From NCBI RefSeq assembly GCF_023278565.1, contig NC_064673.1, positions 2,914,001-2,978,000 of the forward strand: 64,000 bases of DNA, in the 5' to 3' direction. This DNA comes from Colletotrichum lupini (lineage: Eukaryota > Ascomycota > Sordariomycetes > Glomerellales > Glomerellaceae). A program made the translations under genes and the position numbers. The notes beneath the pieces were generated by a model. That model was given only the letters and a program-made list of their open reading frames with translations, had not been told where the DNA came from and made no database searches. This document shows positions 49,404-60,796 of this stretch, piece after piece (positions within the stretch are counted from its first letter, which is position 1; each line of letters opens with the position of its first letter).

Positions 49404-51525
49404 ATGTTCCGTCTTCTCAACACAATTCTTTTCCTGGCCGCTACTGTTTTGTTCCTTCTTTGGAAAGTAAGCAAAGTGGGATCTAGGCCACCCGGCTATC
49501 CGCCCGGTCCACCAACATTGCCAGTGCTAGGCAATTTGCATCTCGTTCGTGAACCAGTCAACCACACTGAGACAGCGGTTTTACTAATAGCATGGACATA
49601 GATGCCGAAGTTGAGGCCACATCTCCAGCTGCAGAAATGGGCCAAAGAATATGGGTAAGACTTCATATTTACCTTTCAGAAGAATAATTCAAGGAACACA
49701 GCAGAAAAAGAGCCGAGGGAAGTGAAAGTATAAATGTTGACTGGATGGAGCGGTAGGCCAATTTACTCATTGATACTCGGCACAAAAGCCATGATCGTCC
49801 TATCATCAGATACAACTGTCAAAGAAGTGTTGGACAAGAGGAGCGGCAATTACTCTGACCGGCCAGATATGTTTATCGGCCAGAAAGTAGCCAGCGGCGA
49901 TCTCCGCCTTGTTGTGATGGTAAGTCGACGACAGATGGGACAAATGACAAAGGTACAGAAGAGAACTAGCAAGCTGACAATTTTCAGAGATACGGAGACA
50001 ACTGGCGCATGATCCATCGCATGGTGCACAACATCTTGAACATCAAGGCTGCTGTCACTTACGTCCCTTACCAGGACCTCGAAAACAAGATTCTTTTGAA
50101 TGACCTCTTGGAAACTCCTTCCGATTTTCTCCAGCACATCAGAAGATTTACCTACTCTCTTTCTACACAAATGATATACGGTTATCGCTGTACTGATAAT
50201 CATGACCCAAAGCTTCTGCAGTGGTTCGAGGTAATCAAGTCTTCTCATCACAGCTGATGTTAACAAAAAGTAATTCTGCGCAAAACTGACTATTGATGAC
50301 GTAGAGTTTCGAGAACTGGGGCAAGTTGTCCGGAAGCTCTAGCGCCCAGTTGGCAGACATCTATCCTTTCATTCAAAGCTTGCCTAGTTCTATTGCACCG
50401 AACGTTAGATACGCCAAGCAACTGTACAAGATAGAGAGCCAGAACTATCTCCGACATTGGATGATGTCGAAGACAGCGCTCGACGACGGAACAGGACTGG
50501 TGAGTGCCCTACCTAGTCTATGACTCGGGACCAAGGGATTCGTGCTGGGACCCCTTTTTGACAAGTGACTCAACAGCCCTGCTTCTGCAACGATATATAT
50601 CGCGCTCAGACGCAAGAGGGCTTTAGCGACGATGCTGCTGCTTATATCAGCGGCTCGCTGCTCGAAGCAGGCTCAGACACAACGGCAGGAACTCTCTATG
50701 GTTTCATTCAGGCCATTATCGTCTGGCCAGAAGTACAGAGAAAGGCCCAGGAGGAGATTGATCGCGTGGTTGGTCATGACCGTCTACCCACCGTCGATGA
50801 CTACCAGAATCTGCCTTATATCCGCTGCTGCATCAAGGAGAGCCTGCGGTGGATGCCGACTGTTTTCCTTGGTGTACCTCATGCAGCAGTTAGGGATGAC
50901 GTTTACATGGGTTACAACATCCCGAAAGGCGCGACTGTGATTAACAATGTGTGGTGAGTCAATCCTTGTAGAAGTCACGTACCAGCACCCTTGTCGAAGC
51001 GGCAAGTCTAATGCCTCGGCGCAACACAGGGCCATTCATATGGATGAAGAGCGCTCACCAAATCCCCGCGTATTTGAACCCGAGCGCTTCAGGGACGATC
51101 ACACGACACTCTACCAATCCGCCATGGGAGACACGAAGAAGCGTGACAATTTTGTCTTCGGCGCGGGACGACGCCTTTGCCAGGGCATTCATATCGCTGA
51201 AAGATCCCTATTTCTGGGCATGTCGAGGCTCTTATGGGCATTCGACTTCTCGCCTGCCCTAGATATTCGAGGTAATCCGGTGAAATACGACACCGAGGAC
51301 CTCGTCGGTGGCATTACTGTGCAGCCATCTGAATATCCCGCCCGAATCAAGCCTCGGTCGGCGGAGAAGGCCACTATCATAAGACACGCTGCTGAGAAGT
51401 GCAAGCAGTTGCTGGACCCGGTCACCATGCAATGGAAGCAGGTCCCAGAGGGCATGGCCTTCAGTACATGGATGCCAGACAGCAACTATGAACACTCCGA
51501 CGACATGTCGCTACTTGTAGTATGA
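49404..51525 (+). CDS. Cytochrome P450 monooxygenase
   Basis: Membrane-anchored haem-thiolate monooxygenase, 555 residues in seven exons: 49404-49544, 49602-49654, 49757-49919, 49988-50230, 50305-50499, 50577-50953, 51030-51525. All introns are GT..AG (57-102 bp) and the frame stays open throughout. In order: N-terminal anchor (about residues 4-20), PPGPP hinge, I-helix AGSDTT (296-301), ExxR as ESLR (353-356), FEPERF (406-411), and the haem loop FGAGRRLCQG with ligand Cys441. Length and C-terminal extension (KQVPEGMAFST) are like the fungal O-methylsterigmatocystin-oxidoreductase-like group. That label is a family resemblance; the substrate is not known. It is the only undamaged gene among its immediate neighbours (broken exporter, nitroreductase and FAD monooxygenase), which suggests either retained use or recent loss of the others. 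Confidence 0.93.
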
Positions 51526-52015
51526 CTTGAGATAGGCAAATCAGTTTAGTTCAGGGATGTATAAACTTCGAATTTCCTGGATGTTTGTGCCCTGATTGAA
51601 GCTGAGTGAGATTGAATGGGAAAGAAATGAAGACATCTCATTTGAGAAGTTATCATTGAGAAACATATGGTCATGGCTAGACGGCATTTATAGTACAAGA
51701 AAATAATCTACATGGCGGGCAATATTAATTTCCCCAATACTGAGATTGTGATTTCATGAAGCACGAAATCAATCAATGTCTCATGCTAACTCTGGAACCC
51801 AGAAGGGACCAGTGATATGAGGGCATGTTCTAGATTCAGGACGCATACTAAGAAATATTTGAGGTTATGAGGATAAGGCAAGGAGGCCGAGACAAAAGAC
51901 TACAAGGTCAAAGATGGATGGATTGATGTAAACTGCAACTTTACTATCGAAAAGAGAGGTTTTCCCGAGCATTCATTTATGGCGTCGCCTCTGCGCTAAC
52001 TTTGTTGGGAATGCT
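51526..52015. other. Convergent intergenic region
   Basis: Lies between the stop codons of the P450 (plus) and the FAD monooxygenase 3' fragment (minus). No gene seen. Confidence 0.55.
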
Positions 52016-53080
52016 CTATGCCTTCACCCCCGATTCAGCAGGCACTTCTATTCCAGGCTTTGCATCCCCGATGACCGGATTCTTCACCTCCGTAGTCATG
52101 TGCCCAGAGACAGTCCGTAGAACAGTATCTGCGATCGCCGGTGAGTTCACTGTCTCAGCTCTCCAGGCGACATGCTGGTCTGGGCGAATTAGAACCAGGT
52201 TTCGCTCATACAAGGTTCTAGCTTGCGCCTCTCCTGGAAGATTGATCAGCGACAGACTCAAGCCCAAATCGTTCGCGGCTTGGATAAGATGACATTGTCC
52301 CACATCAGTATCCGTGAAGCAAAGAAGTGACCAGTGTTTGCCAAACCTGTCAAATATAGCGGTGCCATCGGAAAGGAAAATGTGGGGAGGTCGACCACCA
52401 GGCCATGTTGTTGGCGTGTAACAACGCGGATCCGAGGGAGGCTCGCTGCCGTCGTCTTCTTGATGTACAATAATGTGTGAGTTGTACCGGTATCCCATCT
52501 CAATTCCAAGGTCCCTGTTTTCTCCATCATGCCTTTGATAGAATTCGTCAACACGCTGTCTGAGCAGATGTGCTTCTTTTGTGTCGGTATCGACGCGACG
52601 AGGGTCACCGCCGCCGAGAAGCGTCTGCAACTCATTGTGAACCTTGAAGTGATCATGGGACCGCTCCACATTTTTGAGGGCTACTGGCTTGCGCTCTAGC
52701 TCATATGACCTGAGGAGCTCTGGCCCGCCCTCACCATTGATGACTGAGGCGAGCTTCCATCCGAGGTCGAAGGCATCCCCAATACCCATGTTCATCCCAT
52801 ACCCCCCAGTGGGAATATTCTGGTGTGCCGAGTCGCCGGCAAGGAACACATGCCCTTCGCTGCTTCTCCATTGGCGTGTCACGGCGACATTTGGCCTCCA
52901 GATGGAGCGCACCAGAATCTCGTCGATCTGGAATTTGTACGGCTCGTAAAGCCCTCCAAGGACACGGTAGACTGCATCGCGAGATTCGATCTTTTCGGGC
53001 GCAGCATCAAGGGGCAGGAACAGATGGGTCGTCCAGGTATCTTTCTCGTCTTGCGAGATGATGGCCCCTTCAAAATTGCC
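52016..53080 (-). pseudogene. FAD-dependent monooxygenase, 3' part cut off by a retrotransposon
   Basis: C-terminal 355 codons of a FAD_binding_3 (phenol/PHBH-type) aromatic or polyketide hydroxylase. It carries the second FAD motif GDSAHQNIPTGGYGMN and the following DAFDLGWKLA helix, then a thioredoxin-like C-terminal domain to the stop at 52016-52018. The reading frame is open up to the last base before the LTR at 53081 and continues in register with the 5' part beyond 59994. With the element and one copy of the 5-bp duplication left out, the frame is continuous, about 600 codons, the normal family length. Lesions beyond the insertion are not apparent. Alone, this fragment lacks the nucleotide-binding Rossmann motif. 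Confidence 0.92.
53076..53080 (+). repeat. Target-site duplication TTGCC, left copy
   Basis: Five bases of host coding sequence directly before the left LTR, repeated after the right LTR at 59995-59999. Confidence 0.93.
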
Positions 53081-53305
53081 TGTTGGTATACACGTAGGCA
53101 GGTCAGACCTTTTGGTCGCGACTAGGTCAATAGGTCAGTATAGGTCTATTGCGTGTGTATAAGAGGGGAAGATCGTGGGCAGAGCCCGCGGTCCCTCAGT
53201 AGGTATAGGTAGGTAGAAGGGTCCGTCTACACGGGCCCAGACTGCCTACCTACCACCCCTACCTAACTACCTAATAGGGCCCCTTTTCTGCCTCGTAATC
53301 TAATA
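53081..53305 (-). repeat. Left LTR of the second Copia element
   Basis: 225 bp starting TGTTGGTATAC. It differs from the right LTR at about 16 sites, all transitions. Here the A/T-type changes are confined to the inner half. It contains short inverted repeats, e.g. GTGGGC..GCCCGC and GGTAGGTAG..CTACCTACC, that could form hairpins. Confidence 0.93.
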
Positions 53306-56300
53306 TTAGTAGTCTTCTATTTTTATAATAAAAAAGGCTAGAATAGGGGCTAGGTCCCCTGCTAATAAGAACTAGTAGTAAAATCTATAGTTAATCCCCT
53401 ATTTAAAAATACCTAAAGCCGTATATTAAAATTTTAATATAGCTTTTATTATAATTATTTATATAGAAATTTTAATATTCCCTCTTTTTAATTACTTCTT
53501 AATCTTTTAATATATATAATTTATATACCTAAACTCCTTAGAAATTATTAAATTTAGCGTAGTTAAAAAAGAGCTTTTTATTAGTTTAATTACGCCCTAA
53601 ATACGTGCGTTTCTCTTTAAGCTAAAGCTTAAGAAGTATATACGTTTGCTAAATAACTTATTACTTATAATATATTACTATTTTAACTACGTATTACCTA
53701 TCCTTTTATTTTAATTATAATAACTCCTTCGCTAACGAATTATTTAAGGGACTTATTTAGTATGCTTTTTATAAACCTATTAGCTAGGTTATTATTACCG
53801 CTAATCTAACGGATTTTATAAAGCTCGCGGTATTTATATAATTACTTAAATATTATAATATTTATTATAAGGCGCTTTTTTTTTATAATACTTAGCTTAA
53901 TAAGGTATTTATATAGTAAGTATAAATTTATATAAATTATAATAAGGATCTTTAGAACGTCGAGTTATTTAGTAATAAAGTTTAAGGTAGTTAAGATAGT
54001 ATAGGCGACGTTAATACTTATAATTATTTTATAAACCTCTAATATTAATACGCTCTAAGTAATCTTTTTATTTTTTATAGAGCTATAGTAAATAATATTA
54101 TTATTAATCGTAAAGCTCTTATTAGTCTATTTTTTATTTATAAAAATAATAATATAACCTAGCTATGAGATATAATTACCGTTATTTTTTAATAACCTAT
54201 TTACGAAAATAAAGAGTTCAGCTATAGTTAGATTTAATAATACGAATATAAGCCCTCGGTTTAAGTAATCTATTTATTATTTCATATAATAATTTAGCAT
54301 AGCGTAGTTAATAAACGACGGATTTACTTAGTATTAAGTAATAAACGACGTATTAAAAACTACTTTTAGTTAGTAAATTAATACGATATAGGTACCTTAA
54401 GCTCGCTACTTAACAAATTATTATTTAGTATTTAATACCGAGGGGTTAACCTATTTAAGCTTCTTCTCTTAGTTCTTTTATTTAAGTACTATATTAATAC
54501 CTTTTAGTAAAATAATCCCGCTATTAAAAATAAGCGGCTCGTTAGCTAATAGTTATTATTTTAGTTTAGTTAGTAGCTTAGCGCGCTTAAGCTTAGTTCT
54601 TTTTTTTTAATTAAAAGTTTTATTTAATAGTTTAATAATATTATCGGTTTATATATTAATAATACTAAATAATCCGCTTTTTTTTATTAAAACTAATAAG
54701 TATAGATTAAACATAGATATTATTATCTAAAGTACTTTTAAATAATACTCACTATATATTACTTATTAATAAGTACTAGATTTTATAAAACTATATAATA
54801 GCTATATAATATATAAAATAGTGCCCTTAGAGTATAAATAACGGATCCGAGCTAGTAATTAAGTAAAAACCTTATGATAAAGAAGTTAGCTCGATTATAT
54901 ATATACTTAAGTAATATCTCGTAGCTAAATAACATAGCCTTCCTAGATTAGGGTCGGGGCTAGGGTAAGGATTAAACGTTAACTAGTTTTTTAGATTATT
55001 AATAATTACGTAAAGATCTCTTTTTTTCCCTCGTTATTATACCCTTATATAATTAAATAAAACTTTTTAATAGGGTTAAGTTTTAGGTTTTTAATCTCGT
55101 TAACGAATCGAGATTTAAATATCTTTATATCCCTATATTTAGGGCTAAGTTAAATAAATTTAATTACCCCTCTCTCTATTAGTCCTAAAAGCTCTTTATT
55201 AATAGATTTTATAAAAAGTACTCCTAAGGTAATAATAATACCCTTATTATAGAGCTTAGTAACTAGTTTAAAATTTATTTCTTTTTTAAATATAAAGTAA
55301 GTTATAGTTATAAAAGTATTATTATAGCTACGCCGTATTAATATTTTTTTAATCCTCTTATTCTATAATAAAGGGTCGTTATTAATTATAATAACGATCT
55401 TATTAAGGACTTCGTTTATAGTAGCGCTATTATTAATTAGCTAGTTAATTACGGGGATTAGTAAGTAATTAACGTGCTCTATTATTATAGCTAGCGGCTC
55501 GGGGTCGACCTTTTTTAAATATTAAGGTTTAATTATAATAATTTAGAAGCTTATTAGGCCGTAAAGTAATTCTATTATATAAGTAGTATTATTTATTAAA
55601 ACGAGCTTAAATAGGCCTTTTTATCCCTTATTCTTTTACTAAACTTTAATATCTAACTATAGTAATAAATTAATAATATAAGAAATATTTAGTCCGTTTT
55701 AAGTAACTAGTACCTCGCTTATTTATTTATTAATATAAAGTCTACGGACTTCCCTTATTACTTTCTTAACTACTTCTATACGTTAAGTAATATTTAATAA
55801 CGGTAGAGATTTATTAAAAATATATAAAAAAGCTCCGAAAACGAGGAGTATAAGAACGAGGCTATTTAAGCTAACTATATTATTAACTATTTTAATTATA
55901 ACCTAAAATATAGCCTCTGCGCTTATTAATAAGTACTTATTTTGAATAATATTATATACCTTTTTAAGTACTATATAGTATTTCTTAGCCTTACTAATAT
56001 TATTATAAGCTTCGACGGGTACTTCCTTAACCTTAATAAATATAAATCTAATAAAAGATTTAAACTCTACAGTACTAAAGTTTTTATTAATATTTATAAT
56101 AATTTAGTCTAGCGGACCGAGGTAAACGTCGATTTAATATAGCTAAAGAGCTTTTTATATATATTTTATAATTATATCCGTAAAGAACCTTATTACTTAA
56201 AAAGAAATAGTAATATCGACGACGTAAAGTACTAGTCGGTTAGTACCTTTATAATCTATTAAGTATATTACGTTAATTACGACTTTATAATTAAAATCGT

Positions 56301-59300
56301 AATTATTTTGTAAAATAAATTTAAATCGGCTAGGGGTAGTAGCGTTAAGTTAATATTATTGATAAATCTTCGTAAGCTTTTTAAGGGCTACGATCTTTAT
56401 ATCGTTACTAAATTACTAAAATAGTTTTAAAAAATAAGGAACTAAAGGGTGGCCGAAGCGCCGATATAAGTAGTATAATTCGCCCTCTATTAAGTAGTTA
56501 GCAATAGCTTTTTTATTATTAAGGAGTAGAAGCCAAGGGTGTCCCTATTTATAAATAATAAGTACTATAATATTTCCCTTAATTAGTAAGTTATTAATAT
56601 TATTAAAATATACTCCTAGCTTATTTATATCCCTTAGGTAGTATAAGAACGGAGTATTAATTAGTAAGACGTAAAAAGTAATATTACTAAATAAGGTACT
56701 AATAACTATAAATCTTAATAACTTTATAAGTTCGCTATTATTAAATTAAATACTTACCTTACTAGCTCTAAAAGTATTAAAAATAATTTTAAGTCGTTAT
56801 TATTATAATACGAGGAGTTAAGGGTAGCCCGTAGTTAAGAATTCCGTAGCGCTAGTATTAAGTATAATATTTTAAAAGTCCTTTAACGAGTACTTTTTAT
56901 TTAATAAGAAGGAGGTCGCTAGTTTTATAGGCTTAATTAACTCGTTAATAAAAGTAGTATTAATAAGGCTATGCTTTATTACCTAAGTAGCGAGGATATT
57001 TATAAGGGTTCTATTATTAATAATAATCGTAAGGTATATTATTAAGATCTAAACTTCGTCCTCGTAATTATCCTTATAGTTAAAGTCGAGGCTATTAAAA
57101 TATTAAATTATAATATTATTATCGTTATTATTATTAATAGGGGCGGTTCTTTTATAAAAAGCGAGGAACTATAAATATAAGCTTAGTATAAATCTCTTGT
57201 TTTTTTCTTTACTATTTTTATATTTTTTATATACTTAACGTCGCTCTTTTTCTAAGTACTTAGTTAACTAATAGCTAGTTTTATAATAAACGAAATACTT
57301 TTTATTAATAATACTGCGGCTACGTTAATTCCGCTTATTAAATTGGGTTTTTTTATTAAAGCTACCGTAAGTACGGTTAGTTTAATAAGTAGCGGGGACC
57401 TCTTCGTTATAAGTACTATTTTAAGAATACTACTATTACTTACTACGGTTGCGCTCTATCTTTATAATATTAATTAAAGTACTAAGCTAGTAGTAAATAT
57501 TAATAAATATAAGTACCAGGTTAAGTATAATAAGTTTATATTTTAATATACTATTTACGTAATAGAGGAGTTAGTTACTTATATTAAAAACGGATCCCTA
57601 AGTAGCTAGTACTTCGTAAAAGATTATAATATAGTTAATTAGTACTTATAAAATTTATTAGTTCGACTTACTTAGGTTCTTGCGAACTATAAAGTATTAA
57701 TAGAGGTTATAAAGCTTAGCGAGGTAGTTTTAACGGTTCGTAAGTAGCTCGAAATATTCCTAAGTCCTTTAGTATATTACGTTAAAACTAAGCGGGTTAA
57801 AGGTATTATTAAGTTAGTTAAAATAAAAAGTTAACGCCCTTTTTTTAAATATATTTAAAAAAGTATTAGAATAGTATTATTTATTAATTCCCGCCCGTTA
57901 GTATAGTATTTTAAAGATCCGAAGCTTTTTATTAAAAATATTATACTTCTTATTATTATACTTATTCTTATTATTATAAAGCTTAGCGAGGTTAATTAAT
58001 TAGCGAGTATTAGGTATAATATCGTTTTTAGTTTTTATATCGAAGTATAGTATTTAATAGGGTAGATTTTATTATTAAGTAATAATAACTTTATTCTCTA
58101 GTTTTTCTTTTTCTTTTTTTTAAAGAAGTAATAGGTCGGTTAGTTAATAACGAGACTAAGGTCAGAATTTTAATTATTAAAATTAAGCGAGTTAGGGTTA
58201 TATAAATTCTTTTACTATCTCTTTAGCTTATTAAATAAGATCGTTAATATTTATTAGCTATAGGAGTAGTAAGTAAAAGAAGTAAGGATCGTAATATAAT
58301 ATATTAAAGTATTTAATACGGTTATAATAGGCTACGATCTTTTTAAAAGTTTAAATAGGGAAGTATTAAGTATTAAGGGCGCTAGCGATCTTTTTTACTA
58401 TTTAATTACAATTTTTAATTATTAAATTAATATTATTATTTATAAAAAAGTCTCTTAGCTTTTTAAGAATTATACTTTTTATTCTTAAGAAATCCCCTAC
58501 TTCTTAGCTTTAAAAATCGGTTTTAAAATCCTTTTATAGCTCCTTACTTATTAAGCTATCTTAATAATAGTATTTTATTATATAGAGAATAAAGGTATTA
58601 AGCTTTTTATCGTTCGTAAGGGCGGGTATAATATTAAATAAGCCTTATTAAGTTAGGTTAACGTAATCCTATTAGCGAATTAAAATTAAGTATAGTTTTA
58701 TAATTTAAGAGTATAGGTAGGCTAGAAGTAATATTAACTAATTATTAAACCCTTTTTATTTATTATTAAGGTTAGCGGTTATTATAATATATTTATAAAA
58801 TAAGTTATATAATAAAAGATTATTATAAAATATAATCGTTGTATTATAATTATAATATAACGTTAATTAAGTTAAAAAGAGTAGTAAGTTAGTTATAGCG
58901 ATTGTTTTAATAATAGTGAGCGGGCTATTATTATTAATTAGAAAATTCTACTCTTTTAACGAGGTATATAAATAGAAAGTTACTAAGGTTAGTAAAAGGT
59001 CGTAAAAAGGGAAAAAAGGCTTTTTATAACCGTACTTTTAATAATAAATAAAGGATTCCGTTAGTTACTAATTAATAATTCTTTTTAATACTTCTCGTAC
59101 TTTATTTTATTAATTTAGTTTCGGAGCTTCCGTTAGGTTAAAAAGAGGTAGATTTATTAGTAATATAAAATAAATCCCTACTATTATTATTATTAAGATC
59201 TTTTTTTTTCCTTAATATCTTAAAATACTTTACTATTAGTAAGAGATTTGCTATTAACGTACTTATAATTCTAAAGGTCTTATTATTACTAAGCGCTAAT

Positions 59301-59769
59301 ACGCTAGTAATTATTAGATTAATCTCTTAGTAATTAATTTCCTTTTGTTTATTATTAATTTAAAATAGCGCTTAGTTATAATATATTTAAAATAAATTCT
59401 TTTATAAGTAGTTCGATTAGAGGGAAGTTAGTAATAATAATAAGGCTAGTAAAAATAATATTAATAATAGAAGTAAAGTTAATAATAATAATAAAGTAGT
59501 TAATCCTTTTATAATAATAATCTTAGTAAAAGAGATCGTACGTAATAGAGCGCGCTCTTAACGGCCCGCGACTAGTTAATTAATTATTAACTAATAATAA
59601 TAAAAAAAAGTTAAGGTAATATAAACTAAGCTACTTATTATTAATTAAATAAATAGAACTAAGTTAATACGTTAGAATAGCTAGCGAGGTAAGTCGAGGC
59701 TATCTTTTTTATAGTTATATTCTTATTAACCTATAGTAGAAATATATATATAATTTAATTACTAATTAG

Positions 59770-59994
59770 TATTAGTATATACGTAAGTAGGTTAGACCTT
59801 TTGGTTACGACTAGGTTAATAGGTTAGTATAGGTCTATTGCGTGTGTATAGGAGGGGAAGATCGTGGGCAGAGCCCGCGGTCCCTCAGTGGGTATAGGTA
59901 GGTGGAAGGGTCCGTCTGCACGGGCCCAGACTGCCTACCTACCACCCCTACCTAACTACCTAATAGGGCCCCTTTTCTGCCTCGTAATCCAACA
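59770..59994 (-). repeat. Right LTR of the second Copia element
   Basis: 225 bp ending CCAACA. The first ~70 bases (inner side) carry about ten C-to-T or G-to-A changes relative to the left copy; the outer two thirds are clean. Confidence 0.93.
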
Positions 59995-59999
59995 TTGCC
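59995..59999 (+). repeat. Target-site duplication TTGCC, right copy
   Basis: Partner of 53076-53080. Only one copy belonged to the original gene. Confidence 0.93.
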
Positions 60000-60796
60000 T
60001 GACTGGCCGAGAAGGAAGATATGCCAGAACCTCCCTTGTTTGTGTAGTTTTATTAGATCATGAGACTTGAAATGAACTAGTAAGGCACAAGAGGGTCTGG
60101 AAAAGGTTATTAGAGTTTGATCAATATTTGCCACACCTTACTGGTCAAAACTCACATTGGGCCTCCGTCGAGAGGAATCGACAATGACGTACGCGTTCGA
60201 CTAGAGGCGCCGTCGCATCCCACGACATGGTCGGATCTTAGAACGGTTCTCTCTCCGGTATTCATGTCTGTGATTGTCGTGTGTGCGAAGTCCTCTCGCT
60301 CTTCAACGTGTTCAACCTTGAAACCATAGTTGAGGTCAATAAGAGGATCGTCGTCGCAGATGTTCTTCAGCCATCTTTCAAAGATGGCTTGAGACACTCT
60401 CTGCCAGGGCTCTTGGGGCTGTGTGCCGTTATTTGTGTTCTGGATTTGAGATCTGAATTTGTCCACTCCTGGGAGGTCCCACTGCGTGAGCGGCTTTTCA
60501 GCAGAGAGCCCAGTGGATATGATGACATTCTGATCGATACCCGGCGGCACGCCTTGCTTTCGGAGGTCATCGGCGAGGCCCAGCTTGTGAAATATCTCCA
60601 TTGATCGAGCGTTGGTCAGGTCCATTTTGGGCCACTTGGTGGTGGTCTTATTGCGTTCGAACAGTTTCGACTTCACACCATAGAAGGAGAGAACTCGCGC
60701 AAGTAGCAGACCGACTGGTCCACCTCCCGCAATGACAACGACTCCCCTGGGCAGCAGCTCCATGTCAGGTTTTGGCGTTGGTTCGTTGGAGACCAT
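60000..60796 (-). pseudogene. FAD-dependent monooxygenase, 5' part cut off by a retrotransposon
   Basis: N-terminal part of the same FAD_binding_3 monooxygenase as 52016-53080. Exon 1 is 60796-60156; a 59-bp intron (60155-60097, GT..AG) leads into exon 2, whose first 97 bases end at the target duplication beside the LTR. The FAD-binding GxGxxG loop AGGGPVGLLLAR is at about residues 23-34, and the DG motif VVGCDGASSRTR closes exon 1. The promoter is still attached to this half, so a truncated message running into the LTR is possible, but the substrate half is missing. Base composition is normal with no sign of RIP leaking from the element. Substrate unknown; the P450 neighbour suggests a tailoring role. 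Confidence 0.92.

Larger units (their letters stand above)
53081..59994 (-). mobile_element. Copia-type LTR retrotransposon inserted in a gene
   Basis: 6,914-bp element with two 225-bp LTRs and a perfect TTGCC target duplication, inserted in exon 2 of the FAD monooxygenase. The interior is AT-rich and stop-filled. On the minus strand around 54630-54720 a degraded reverse-transcriptase segment can be followed, with a TDN in place of the TDD-like motif at the same relative place as in the first element, so both are Copia-like and both point leftwards. No intact protein remains. Their LTRs are unrelated in sequence, so they belong to different families. Confidence 0.9.
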
